Positions 19,749 through 29,871 of a stretch of DNA of 62,810 nt are shown piece after piece. The DNA is taken from NCBI GenBank assembly GCA_900539945.1, contig UQDV01000013.1, forward strand, positions 1 to 62,810, in the 5' to 3' direction. This DNA is from an uncultured Faecalibacterium sp. (GTDB lineage: Bacteria; Bacillota; Clostridia; Oscillospirales; Ruminococcaceae). The notes beneath the pieces are model-generated. The model did no database searches and was not told the DNA's origin. It saw nothing but the letters and a program-made list of their open reading frames with translations. The translations under genes were made by a program, and so were the position numbers. The stretch's first letter is position 1. Every line of letters begins with the position of its first letter.

Positions 19749-20672
19749 GTGAAGAACTTGAGCTGTGAACAAAACGAACCGGTCCGCTGTGTGCTCCGGC
19801 TGTTCGGGGCATCGGCGCTGGGGGTACAGCAGGCGGCGTCTGCTTTCCCGCCGGAGTGGTGTGTGACCGCCCAATGCCGCAGCCGGGGCGCGGAGACTCT
19901 GATCGCACTGCGGAGCGAAAATGCCGCCGGGCTGGACAAGGCCCGCCGCAGTCTGCACGGCTGCTTTGCGGCTGACTTGTACGGAGAAGGGGACACGGAC
20001 CTTGCCGCCGCCGTGGTGCAGGCGCTGGAGCACCGCCGTCGGCTGCTGGTGTGCGCGGATGCTGCCGCCGGGGCCCTGATGGAAGCCCGGCTGGAAGCCG
20101 TGCCCGGGGCCGAAAAGGTGTTCGACTTTGGCACCCAGAGCTATGCCGACCCCAAGGTGGGGGCACAGATCGTCCGCCGGGCTGCCCGCAGGCAGGACGC
20201 TGCCGCCGCATTGGCCCGGGTACAGGCGGCACAGCACCTTGTGGGGGCAGAGCTGTCCGCTGGGTGCTGGGAGCAGGACGGGAAATTTCTGCTGCTGCTG
20301 GGCACCCGCAAGGGCTGCTGGCTGCGCACCGTGTACCGGGAGGATGGGCCGGGCCTTTGGCTGCTGGATATGATCCGCCGGGCAGCCTGCGGTCTGCCGC
20401 AGGTCCCCGGCACGAGCTGGCAGCACTACCGCGACCCGGTGCCGGAAGCTGTGTCTGCCCCGCCTGCTGCGCAGGCGGAGGCCCGCCCGGCTCCGCCCAA
20501 AAAGAAGCGCCGCTGGCTGCGCCGGGTGCTGTTGCTGCTGGTGGCGCTGGCCCTGGCTGCGCTGGCGGCGGGTTGGTGGTTCACCGGCGGTGACCTGCCC
20601 GCCCTGCCGCAGCTGCTGCGGGAGACCCTGCACGCCGACCGTCTGCCGCACTCCGGCGCAAAACTGATCTGA
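19749..20672 (+). CDS. Membrane-anchored, degenerate CinA-like paralogue
   Basis: The product is 307 aa from a GTG with a GCGGGGG stretch upstream. Residues 10-150 follow the middle and early PncC parts of the upstream CinA (its residues 175-320). RCVLRLFGAS matches SLTLRVLGGE. LYGEGDTDLAAAVVQAL matches VYDEDAAGLEETVVHTL. LVCADAAAGALMEARL lies where CinA has the active ATAESCTGGMIAQRI, so the Ser-Cys-Thr-Gly site is lost. After a Pro/Lys-rich linker one hydrophobic helix (about 253-275) and a short tail follow. It looks like an old tandem duplicate turned into a tail-anchored, non-catalytic protein. The homology is by eye. Confidence 0.75.
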   Translation: MKNLSCEQNEPVRCVLRLFGASALGVQQAASAFPPEWCVTAQCRSRGAETLIALRSENAAGLDKARRSLHGCFAADLYGEGDTDLAAAVVQALEHRRRLLVCADAAAGALMEARLEAVPGAEKVFDFGTQSYADPKVGAQIVRRAARRQDAAAALARVQAAQHLVGAELSAGCWEQDGKFLLLLGTRKGCWLRTVYREDGPGLWLLDMIRRAACGLPQVPGTSWQHYRDPVPEAVSAPPAAQAEARPAPPKKKRRWLRRVLLLLVALALAALAAGWWFTGGDLPALPQLLRETLHADRLPHSGAKLI

Positions 20673-20681
20673 AACGAACAA

Positions 20682-20715
20682 GACCCCGGAGGGCAGATGC
20701 CTTCCGGGGTCCTGT
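20682..20715 (+). terminator. Terminator after the CinA-like gene
   Basis: GACCCCGGA and TCCGGGGTC pair around a 12-base loop. The T-run that follows is weak (CTGTTGTTG). Confidence 0.6.
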
Positions 20716-20730
20716 TGTTGCAGAGAAAAA

Positions 20731-21951
20731 TTATTCCTTATGGTCTGCCAGCCAGCGCAGGGCCATATAGGTGTAGGCGGCAGAGCCATCATACAGGACG
20801 CTGTCGTCAAAGCGCACCTTGGGGTGGTGCTGGCCGTAGAGATAGCCCTCCTTGGCGTTGCCGGCGGTCAGGAACATACTGACGGTGGGCACTTCGTGGC
20901 TGACAAAGGCGAAGTCCTCGCTGCCGCCGCCGGGTTTGCCGCCGGTGAGGAGGGTCATGTCCATGGCACCCTTGCCCAGCAGCTCGGTCATATAGGTCAG
21001 GGCGTTCTGTGCCAGGGGCTTGTCCACCACCATGCAGGGGCAGTAATCGCTGAAGGTGACCTCAGCGGTGCAGCGGTAGGCCGTGGCAACACCCTGCGCA
21101 ATTTCGGTCATGCGCTGATGGATCTGGGCGCTGACCTTCTGCTCCGGGTCCACGGTGCGGATGGTGCCCCACATATCGGCACTGTCGGGGATGACGTTGG
21201 ATGCCTTGCCGGCCTCGAACCGACCGGTGGTAAACACGCCGAACCCGGCGGGGTCCAGCTCGCGGCTGTTGATCTCCTGCAGGGCAATGTGGATGTGGGC
21301 CGCTGCGGTGATGGGGTCGATGCAGGCGTTGGGCATGGAGCCGTGGCCGCCCTTGCCGTGCACCGTGATGTGGTACTGCTCGCAGCTGGCCATGGTGATG
21401 CCGCCGCCCGGCACCAGCACCATACCGGCGGGCAGGGGCATCCCGGCCAGCACGTGGAACATGACCGCTGCGTCCACCTTGGGGTCCTCCAGCAGGCCGT
21501 TTTTCAGCATGTCCAGCGAGCCCTGAAAGATCTCCTCGGCGGGCTGGAACTCCAGCTTGACGGTGCCCTCGATCTCGTCCTCGTGCTCCTTGAGCAGCTT
21601 GGCCGCGCCCAGTACCATGGCGGTGTGCATATCGTGACCGCAGCCGTGCATCTTGCCGGGCAGCTCAGAGGCGAATTCCTCGCCGGATTCCTCCTGCAGG
21701 GGCAGAGCGTCCATGTCGCCGCGCAGCAGGATCACCTTGCCGGGCTTTTTGCCGCCCGCCAGCGCAAGCACGCCGCACTTGCCGCAGTCCTGCGGGGCGT
21801 AGCCCATTTCGGTCAGTGCTTTCTTGACCAGTGCCTTGGTCTGGGGCAGGTCGAACCCAACTTCCGGGTGACGGTGCAGGGTGCGCCGCCATTCCTGCAG
21901 CTGGGGTTCCAGCTGCTTTGCAGTTTCCAACAGCTTTTCCGGTGTGATCAT
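20731..21951 (-). CDS. M20D family metallo-amidohydrolase
   Basis: The product is 406 aa. It belongs to the amidohydrolases that act on N-acyl amino acids, hippurate or similar. The two-metal site is visible: LHRHPEVGFDL near residue 25, MHGCGHDMHTA near 101 (Cys and His ligands), FQPAEE near 134, MFHVLAG near 163, and a late SEDFAFVSHEVP. The dimerisation lid lies in the middle. AAGGGAG precedes the ATG. It lies downstream of secA on the same strand but behind a terminator. The true substrate cannot be told. Confidence 0.9.
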   Translation of the reverse strand: MITPEKLLETAKQLEPQLQEWRRTLHRHPEVGFDLPQTKALVKKALTEMGYAPQDCGKCGVLALAGGKKPGKVILLRGDMDALPLQEESGEEFASELPGKMHGCGHDMHTAMVLGAAKLLKEHEDEIEGTVKLEFQPAEEIFQGSLDMLKNGLLEDPKVDAAVMFHVLAGMPLPAGMVLVPGGGITMASCEQYHITVHGKGGHGSMPNACIDPITAAAHIHIALQEINSRELDPAGFGVFTTGRFEAGKASNVIPDSADMWGTIRTVDPEQKVSAQIHQRMTEIAQGVATAYRCTAEVTFSDYCPCMVVDKPLAQNALTYMTELLGKGAMDMTLLTGGKPGGGSEDFAFVSHEVPTVSMFLTAGNAKEGYLYGQHHPKVRFDDSVLYDGSAAYTYMALRWLADHKE

Positions 21952-21978
21952 TCCAAATCAGCTCCCTTTCATTTTATC

Positions 21979-22024
21979 AAAAGTCTCCCAGACCCCTGCC
22001 AAAGACAGGAGCCGGGAGGCTTTT
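21979..22024 (-). terminator. Terminator of secA
   Basis: AAAAGCCTCCCGG and the facing CTGGGAGACTTTT form a long imperfect stem, with TTTT on both sides. Confidence 0.75.
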
Positions 22025-22028
22025 CAGC

Positions 22029-24875
<2,847 letters not shown>

Positions 24876-24942
24876 TCGTTACACCTCATACAATAAGATC
24901 AGGACGCACACACGTCCGGAAAGGCACATCAATACAATCTAT

Positions 24943-24971
24943 ATGATACACCAAAGCAGCAGGGGCGTCAA
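24943..24971 (-). promoter_or_regulatory. Sigma-A promoter for secA
   Basis: TTGACG (24966-24971) and TATCAT (24943-24948) on the minus strand have a 17-base spacer. Confidence 0.7.
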
Positions 24972-25045
24972 ATCTGCAAGGCTAGTTTAGCCGCTTTTTG
25001 CATGAACTTTCTGTAAAAAGATGCTGCCGGGGCGTTCATAAACGC

Positions 25046-25085
25046 AAAAACCACCCGTGATGCAGCCATCACAGGTGGTCGGTTT
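25046..25085 (-). terminator. Terminator of the queT-HAD operon
   Basis: ACCACC-T-GTGATG pairs with CATCAC-G-GGTGGT, followed on the minus strand by TTTTTGCG. Confidence 0.8.
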
Positions 25086-25089
25086 TGCA

Positions 25090-25740
25090 TTATAAGCTCT
25101 CCAGCAGATCCGGCAGCAGGGCCAGGTCGTCGATGACATGGGGGCAGGCAGCTTCCAGCAGCGCGCGGGACTGGTGCCCGCCGGTGTACAGCACACACTT
25201 GGCGCCAATGGCGGCGGCCACTTCGGCATCATGCTGAGTGTCGCCGATCATCACGCAGTGGGCCGGGTCGATGCCGGTGCGGCGCAGATAGTCGGTGCCA
25301 AGCTGCACCTTGCTCACGCCGTAGATGTCTGCAAGGCCGAGCAACTCGGTAAAAAAGCCCTGCAGACCCCGCGCGGCCACCTGCTCGATCAGGTAGTCCC
25401 GGCGGGAGGCGGAAAGTACAGCCTGTTTCCAGCCGCGGCGGGCCAGCTCGGTGAGGGTGTCCACGGCGTGGGCCATCACCGGGCAGGCGTCCACCCCGGC
25501 ATTGTAGTGCGCCATAAAGTGCTCTGCCAGCATGGGGTAGGGGTGCCGGGAAAAGTCAAACCCGGCAAGGCGGTAGTAGTCCTCAATGGGGAAGCGGAAC
25601 AGCTCCCGGTACTGGGCCAGATCGTACCGCTGCGGGTAGCCGTGGTTTTCCAGCATCCAGTTCAGGCACCCGTGGGTAAAATCCACATCGTCCATCAGGG
25701 TGCCGTTCCAGTCCCAGAAAATCATACCATTTGGCTGCAT
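25090..25740 (-). CDS. HAD family hydrolase (phosphoglycolate phosphatase-like)
   Basis: The product is 216 aa from the ATG at 25740, which has AGGAGGG four bases upstream. HAD motif I is FWDWNGTLMDD near residue 10, with a helical cap up to about 90. Motif II is AVLSASRRDY near 110, the lysine is in YGVSKVQLG near 145, and motif III is CVMIGDTQHDAEVAAAIG near 163. The fold points to a Gph-like phosphatase of small phosphorylated metabolites. It follows queT by 24 bases in one transcript, so it should also be under the preQ1 riboswitch. Whether it acts in queuosine metabolism is open. Confidence 0.85.
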   Translation of the reverse strand: MQPNGMIFWDWNGTLMDDVDFTHGCLNWMLENHGYPQRYDLAQYRELFRFPIEDYYRLAGFDFSRHPYPMLAEHFMAHYNAGVDACPVMAHAVDTLTELARRGWKQAVLSASRRDYLIEQVAARGLQGFFTELLGLADIYGVSKVQLGTDYLRRTGIDPAHCVMIGDTQHDAEVAAAIGAKCVLYTGGHQSRALLEAACPHVIDDLALLPDLLESL

Positions 25741-25764
25741 GGGGCCCTCCTGCGGCAAAGCCGC

Positions 25765-26292
25765 TTATTCCGCCCCAAAGATCTGGCTCAGAGCGGTGTT
25801 GCTTTCAATGATCTTCACCAGCAGCACGCCCAGAACGGTGCAGCTGATCAGCTCGCCGATGCCAACGGAGATGCCGTTGGTGATGCAGGCCAGCCAGATC
25901 GGGGCACTGGAAGAGGGGTCTGGGAACATGACGGCGATCTCGATGCCGATGATCACAGCGTTGAACAGCACCGGCGGCAGGCTGGCAGCCAGGGCCAGGC
26001 CCTTGAAGCGGATGTTCCGCAGCCGGTAGGTGACCAGGCAGGCCAGCAGGGTGGCCAGGGTGCCGAAGATCACGTCCACGATGGTGGAGCCCAGCAGGTT
26101 TGCCAAAAAGCAGCCCAGCACCACACCCAGGATGTACTCGGCACCGAACACGGGCAGCAGGCACAGGGCCTCGGCCACGCGCACCTGCACAGCCCCATAG
26201 GAGAAGGGCTGCAGCGCCATGCACAGCACGACGTAGAGGGCGGCCACCAGGCCGCAGCGCACCAGTTTACGGACGGAAGAATTCTGATTCAT
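25765..26292 (-). CDS. queT: QueT family queuosine-precursor transporter (ECF S component)
   Basis: The product is 175 aa, hydrophobic, with five or six membrane helices. It begins with a polar stretch (MNQNSSVRKLVRCGLVAALY). VQVRVAEALCLLPVFGAEYILGV-type loops are typical of QueT (COG4708). QueT is the substrate-binding part of an energy-coupling-factor transporter for preQ0/preQ1; the shared EcfAT module is not in this window. GGAG lies eight bases before the ATG and forms part of the riboswitch. The longer upstream frame runs through the riboswitch and is not translated. Confidence 0.9.
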   Translation of the reverse strand: MNQNSSVRKLVRCGLVAALYVVLCMALQPFSYGAVQVRVAEALCLLPVFGAEYILGVVLGCFLANLLGSTIVDVIFGTLATLLACLVTYRLRNIRFKGLALAASLPPVLFNAVIIGIEIAVMFPDPSSSAPIWLACITNGISVGIGELISCTVLGVLLVKIIESNTALSQIFGAE

Positions 26293-26295
26293 GAT

Positions 26296-26402
26296 AATAC
26301 TCCAGCGGAAAGATTTTGACCGCACAGGGCCGCCAGCCCCTGTGGGTTTGGCCCGGCATGGTTCGAGACACACCGGGGAGCCTAAAATCCTAAGTTGCTC
26401 TA
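26296..26402 (-). promoter_or_regulatory. preQ1-III riboswitch controlling queT
   Basis: The leader on the minus strand closely follows the Faecalibacterium preQ1-III RNA as I remember it. It begins GAGCAACTTAGGATTTTAGG. Then come CTCCCCGG, the TGTCTCGAACCATGCCGGGC hairpin, CCAAACCCACAGGGGCTGG, and a distal CCGCTGGAG. The ribosome binding site GGAG (26300-26303) lies inside the last helix: CCGC pairs with an upstream GCGG. Binding of preQ1 would therefore lower translation. Confidence 0.85.
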
Positions 26403-26434
26403 AAGGAGCTGCGCAAAAAAGCACAGCAAAGGGG

Positions 26435-26463
26435 AGTATAGCATAAATTGGCACGAAATGCAA
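26435..26463 (-). promoter_or_regulatory. Sigma-A promoter for queT
   Basis: TTGCAT (26458-26463) and TATACT (26435-26440) on the minus strand are 17 bases apart. It begins directly downstream of the degV terminator. Confidence 0.8.
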
Positions 26464-26464
26464 C

Positions 26465-26495
26465 AAAAAATGCCATTGCATCATGCAATGGCATT
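26465..26495 (-). terminator. Terminator of the pdx kinase-trmL-degV operon
   Basis: AATGCCATTGCA and TGCAATGGCATT form a 12-bp perfect stem around TGA, followed by TTTT on the minus strand. Confidence 0.92.
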
Positions 26496-26501
26496 GAAAT
26501 G

Positions 26502-27374
26502 TTACCCTCTGGGGTGGCCGGTGTACACCAGAGCCACGGTGTCGGGGCCGGTGTTGGCCGACACCACGCCGCCCAGCTCAAACACCACCAGCGGAGCCTT
26601 GCCAAAGGCCTTGCGACAGGCCTTTTCCAGGTCCTCGGCCTGCTTGATGTTGGTGTGGCCGATCATATAGTCGAAGTTCTCCACGCCGTCGGCGCGCTTT
26701 TTGCACAGCTCGATCATAGCGGGCACGACCTTGTCGTCGCCGCGCACCTTGCTCTCCACCTTGGTCTTGCCGTCGATCAGGGTAATGATGGGGCGCACGC
26801 CCATCAGCTCGCCCATGACGGCAGCCGCAGCGGAGATGCGGCCGCTCTTTTTCATCTGCTTCAGGCTGTAGGGTCCCAGGATGATCTCCATGCAGTTCAT
26901 CTGCTTTTCAAACTCCTGGATCACATGGCTGATCTCGGCACCGTTCTTCAGCTTGCGGGCCATCTCGCACAGATACCAGCCGAACACCATAGAATAGGTG
27001 TGAGGATCCAGCAGGTGGATCTTCATATGGTGCTCCGGGCGCTCTTCCCGCAGCATACCCTGTGCCATCAGGGCGTTGTTGTAGGTGGAACTGCCGGACT
27101 TGTTGATGGGCACATGGATCACATCGGTATAGCCCTCGTCCACATACTGGCAGTATTTTTCACAGAACTGGATGGGCGTGATGGCGGCGGTGGAGGGCAC
27201 CCCCTTGGCCAGACGCATCTTGTCGTAGAACTCGGTGTTGGTGCAGCTCTCCCGCTCCACATAATCCACATCGTCCAGCAGGATGTGGAAACTCATGATG
27301 TCGATGCCGTATTTCTCGGCCATCTCCTGCGGGATGTCGCAGGAGGAATCGGTCAGGATCGCGATCTTGCTCAT
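26502..27374 (-). CDS. DegV family fatty-acid-binding protein
   Basis: The product is 290 aa. DegV/FakB proteins bind a fatty acid in the cytoplasm and present it to FakA kinase for phospholipid synthesis. Landmarks are ILTDSSCDIP near residue 5, KGVPSTAAITP near 80, HVPINKSGSSTYNNA near 112, and the C-terminal VYTGHPRG. AAATGAGG precedes the ATG at 27374; the longer frame has no ribosome site. It is seven bases after trmL in a three-gene operon. No fakA is visible nearby. Confidence 0.9.
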   Translation of the reverse strand: MSKIAILTDSSCDIPQEMAEKYGIDIMSFHILLDDVDYVERESCTNTEFYDKMRLAKGVPSTAAITPIQFCEKYCQYVDEGYTDVIHVPINKSGSSTYNNALMAQGMLREERPEHHMKIHLLDPHTYSMVFGWYLCEMARKLKNGAEISHVIQEFEKQMNCMEIILGPYSLKQMKKSGRISAAAAVMGELMGVRPIITLIDGKTKVESKVRGDDKVVPAMIELCKKRADGVENFDYMIGHTNIKQAEDLEKACRKAFGKAPLVVFELGGVVSANTGPDTVALVYTGHPRG

Positions 27375-27381
27375 AGTAACC

Positions 27382-27888
27382 TCATTTCCATTCGTAGTCT
27401 CGTAAATGTCCGTGGTCCAGAAGCTCCGGGAAATCCCACTGGCGCAGCACCTCATACACGCCCACGGCCACGCTGTTGGACAGGTTCAGGCTGCGGCAGG
27501 TGTCCCGCATGGGCATGCGGATGCAGTGTTCCTGATTGGCGGCCAGCAGGGCTTCCGGCAGGCCGGCGTCCTCCCGCCCGAACACGAGGTAAGCCCCGTC
27601 CGGATAGGCCACATCGGTGTAGCGCTGGGGTGCCTTGGTGGTGAAGTAGTAGTACGGGCCGCTGTTCTTTGCAAAGAAGTCATCCAGCCCGTCATAGTAG
27701 CTGATGTCCAGATAATGCCAGTAGTCCAGCCCGGCGTGCTTGAGTTTTTTGTCGTCGATGGCAAAGCCCATGGGCCCCACCAGATGCAGACGGCAGGCGG
27801 TGCAGGCGCAGGTACGGGCCACGTTGCCGGTGTTCTGAGGGATGCGCGGCTCTACCAGAACGATGTTCAAAGTTGGTTTTTCACTCAT
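27382..27888 (-). CDS. trmL: tRNA (cytidine/uridine-34-2'-O)-methyltransferase TrmL
   Basis: The product is 168 aa, a minimal SPOUT methyltransferase. TrmL methylates the wobble ribose of tRNA-Leu isoacceptors. The family pattern is complete: LVEPRIPQNTGNVARTCA near residue 12, YLVFGREDAGLPE near 102 and CRSLNLSNSVAVGVYE near 137, which forms the knot that binds AdoMet. GGAGG precedes the start. It lies between the kinase and degV with short gaps. Confidence 0.93.
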   Translation of the reverse strand: MSEKPTLNIVLVEPRIPQNTGNVARTCACTACRLHLVGPMGFAIDDKKLKHAGLDYWHYLDISYYDGLDDFFAKNSGPYYYFTTKAPQRYTDVAYPDGAYLVFGREDAGLPEALLAANQEHCIRMPMRDTCRSLNLSNSVAVGVYEVLRQWDFPELLDHGHLRDYEWK

Positions 27889-27901
27889 CTGCGGTCCTCC
27901 G

Positions 27902-28735
27902 TTAAAAGTCCCGGGGCGGGCACAGGCGGGGCAGCAGCGGCTCGAACCAGACGCCGAAGCGGGTGTCCTGCCCGGCGGGGGTGTTCTGGATGGCCAGCGA
28001 CACGAACTCGGCGGCGTTGTCGGCGGCAGCGCTCAGGGCGTTGCCCTGGATCAGGGAGCCGATGAGCACCGCACCGTACAGGTCGCCCGTGCCGGGGAAG
28101 CTGCGGTCGATGTGCAGCTTCTTGACCACAAAGCGGTCAGAGCCGCTGCCGGCGCAGCCGATGTACTTGCCCAGCGGCAGGCCGGTGACCACGGCACTGG
28201 GGGCCAGAGCCGTCAGCTCGTCGGCCAGTGCCTGGGCGGCTGTGTCATCCAGCGGATCATCCACGGGAGTACGCTGCAGCAAAAGCTGCGCCTCGGTGTA
28301 GTTGGGCAGGATCAGGTTGGCCGACCGGCACAGCTGCCGGATGCGGCTGATGAGTTCCGGGGTCACGGTGGCATAGGCCTTACCGTTGTCGCCCATCACG
28401 GGGTCCACCACCTTGTGGGCCGACGGCCACAGAGCAAAGGCTTTTTCGGCCAGTGCCACCTGCGCTTCGCCGCCCAGGTAGCCGGTATAAATGCAGTCAA
28501 AATCCAGGCCCAGTGCATGATAATGCTCCAGAGCGGCCTCGCCGTAGGCACAGCCGTCCAGACGGGCCGGGGTGCCCAGCCCGCCGGTATGGGTGGAAAG
28601 CACCACCGTGGGCAGAGCCACAGGCTGCAGCCCCATGACCGACAGCACCGGCAGGATCACCGCCAGACTGCAGCGGCCCACGCCGGACAGATCATGGATG
28701 CAGAGGATCTTTTTGGGTTCAACAGGTTTTATCAA
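27902..28735 (-). CDS. Pyridoxamine/pyridoxal kinase (PfkB-like family)
   Basis: The product is 277 aa from a TTG start with AAGGAGG eight bases upstream. It phosphorylates vitamin B6 vitamers for PLP salvage. Marks are IHDLSGVGRCSLAVILPVLS near 13, LSTHTGG near 46, VVDPVMGDNGKAY near 110, LPNYTEAQLLL near 143, and the anion-hole GTGDLYGAVLIG near 217, where the usual catalytic Asp is present. It is the first gene of the trmL-degV operon. PLP is needed by the cysteine desulfurase elsewhere in the window, though no direct link is shown. Confidence 0.88.
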   Translation of the reverse strand: MIKPVEPKKILCIHDLSGVGRCSLAVILPVLSVMGLQPVALPTVVLSTHTGGLGTPARLDGCAYGEAALEHYHALGLDFDCIYTGYLGGEAQVALAEKAFALWPSAHKVVDPVMGDNGKAYATVTPELISRIRQLCRSANLILPNYTEAQLLLQRTPVDDPLDDTAAQALADELTALAPSAVVTGLPLGKYIGCAGSGSDRFVVKKLHIDRSFPGTGDLYGAVLIGSLIQGNALSAAADNAAEFVSLAIQNTPAGQDTRFGVWFEPLLPRLCPPRDF

Positions 28736-28920
28736 ATAAGGAACCTCCTTACTTTGTACGGGTCCAATGCAGGCAGAATGCCGCCAAAAGGCAGAACTGC
28801 CTGAAACACCATGCTACAGTATACCACAACTTTCTGTACAAAAAAAGCGTATAGTGGATTCTTTACAGGAAATACTACCGCCAAGGGCCCGCACAGCGGG
28901 CAGGGAAAGGAGTGTTTGCA

Positions 28921-29130
28921 ATGAAACAGCAGGCAAATCAGGGAGCGTCCGGTATGCTGCTGGGCATGGCGGCCGGGGCGGCACTGGGGGCCGTGGGCGT
29001 AATGGCGGCCACCCAGAACCAGCGGCAGCTGCGCCGTACCACCCGCAAGATGATGAAGGGCGCAGAGAACGCTGTGCTGCAGCTGGACCGCATGGTCGGC
29101 GACTTTGTGGAAAAGCACATGGACAGCTGA
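28921..29130 (+). CDS. Small glycine-zipper membrane-associated protein, 69 aa
   Basis: The product is 69 aa. A short polar N-terminus is followed by a hydrophobic Gly/Ala-rich helix (GMLLGMAAGAALGAVGVMAA, about residues 11-30) and an amphipathic basic tail. It resembles the small YtxH-like proteins seen in Clostridia, but I cannot assign a family. AAAGGAG lies nine bases before the ATG. The gene is divergent from the pdx kinase and convergent with a secreted protein. Confidence 0.7.
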   Translation: MKQQANQGASGMLLGMAAGAALGAVGVMAATQNQRQLRRTTRKMMKGAENAVLQLDRMVGDFVEKHMDS

Positions 29131-29131
29131 A

Positions 29132-29171
29132 CCAAAAACAACGCCGTTCCCACTGCGGGAACGGCGTTGTG
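29132..29171 (-). terminator. Terminator of the secreted 157-aa protein
   Basis: ACAACGCCGTTCCC and GGGAACGGCGTTGT form a 14-bp perfect stem. The T-run is on the minus-strand side (TTTTTGG). Confidence 0.85.
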
Positions 29172-29187
29172 CGTGTGCGGGGAAACC

Positions 29188-29661
29188 TTACTTATTCCAG
29201 ATGCACATCCGGGCGGAAGTGTTGATCTCGCCCAGCAGGCTCAGGTCCATCTGGATGTTGCAGGTCACGGTGAGGGCCTTGTTCACATCGCTGCCGGTCA
29301 GCACCGAGGCGGGCAGGTTCTTGATGGTGAGCACGCCGGTGTCCTTGGTCACATCGCCGGTCACGGTGCCGTTGTAGGTCACATCGCCGATGGTCAGGCC
29401 GGTCAGGTAGCCGGTGACGCCCATCTTGGACACCTGCTGGATGGGCAGGGTCAGGGTGTAGGTGCCGTTGGACTGGCGGGTGAGGGAAGCCTCCCGGCTG
29501 GTGTCGATGCCGGAATTGGCCATAGACTCCTTGTCGGAACCGGTTTTCCAGAACTTGACGCCCACCCGGAGCTTGGAGGCAGCCCCGGCGCTCAGCGCCA
29601 GAGTGCACAGCAGCAGCACCGAGAGCAGGACCGTACCGGCACGCTTGAGAGAAGTTGTCAT
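29188..29661 (-). CDS. Secreted protein of unknown function, 157 aa
   Basis: I do not recognise a family. A clear signal peptide (MTTSLKRAGTVLLSVLLLC..., cleavage likely after AGA-A near residue 28) leads a mature protein of about 130 residues rich in Thr, Gly and Val, with a beta-sandwich look. There is no lipobox and no cysteine except one near the C-terminus (MCIWNK). It is monocistronic with a near-consensus promoter and a strong terminator. Secretion is well supported; function is not. Confidence 0.75.
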   Translation of the reverse strand: MTTSLKRAGTVLLSVLLLCTLALSAGAASKLRVGVKFWKTGSDKESMANSGIDTSREASLTRQSNGTYTLTLPIQQVSKMGVTGYLTGLTIGDVTYNGTVTGDVTKDTGVLTIKNLPASVLTGSDVNKALTVTCNIQMDLSLLGEINTSARMCIWNK

Positions 29662-29724
29662 AAAATATCAGCCTTTCCTGCCGCAGGAAGCGGCAATGAC
29701 AGAATCACATGGTTTATCACCGCA

Positions 29725-29753
29725 AATATAGCAGACTTCGGCAGAATTGTCAA
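29725..29753 (-). promoter_or_regulatory. Near-consensus promoter for the secreted protein
   Basis: TTGACA (29748-29753) and TATATT (29725-29730) on the minus strand have a 17-base spacer. Confidence 0.8.
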
Positions 29754-29814
29754 TGCAGGCTGTGAATGCTTCACAAAAATATTGCACATTCACGAAGAAG
29801 CGGAGCGCATCCCA

Positions 29815-29847
29815 CAAAAAAGCCGCCTCCCGGAAACGGGAGACGGC
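29815..29847 (-). terminator. Terminator of the [FeFe] hydrogenase gene
   Basis: GCCGTCTCCCG and CGGGAGGCGGC pair around TTTC and are followed by TTTTTT on the minus strand. Confidence 0.88.
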
Positions 29848-29871
29848 AGAAATGTTCAGACGGGAAGCGGC

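Noticed and set aside
26293..26484. 64-residue N-terminal extension of QueT
   Set aside because: The frame runs across the promoter and the preQ1 riboswitch, so it cannot be translated as such.
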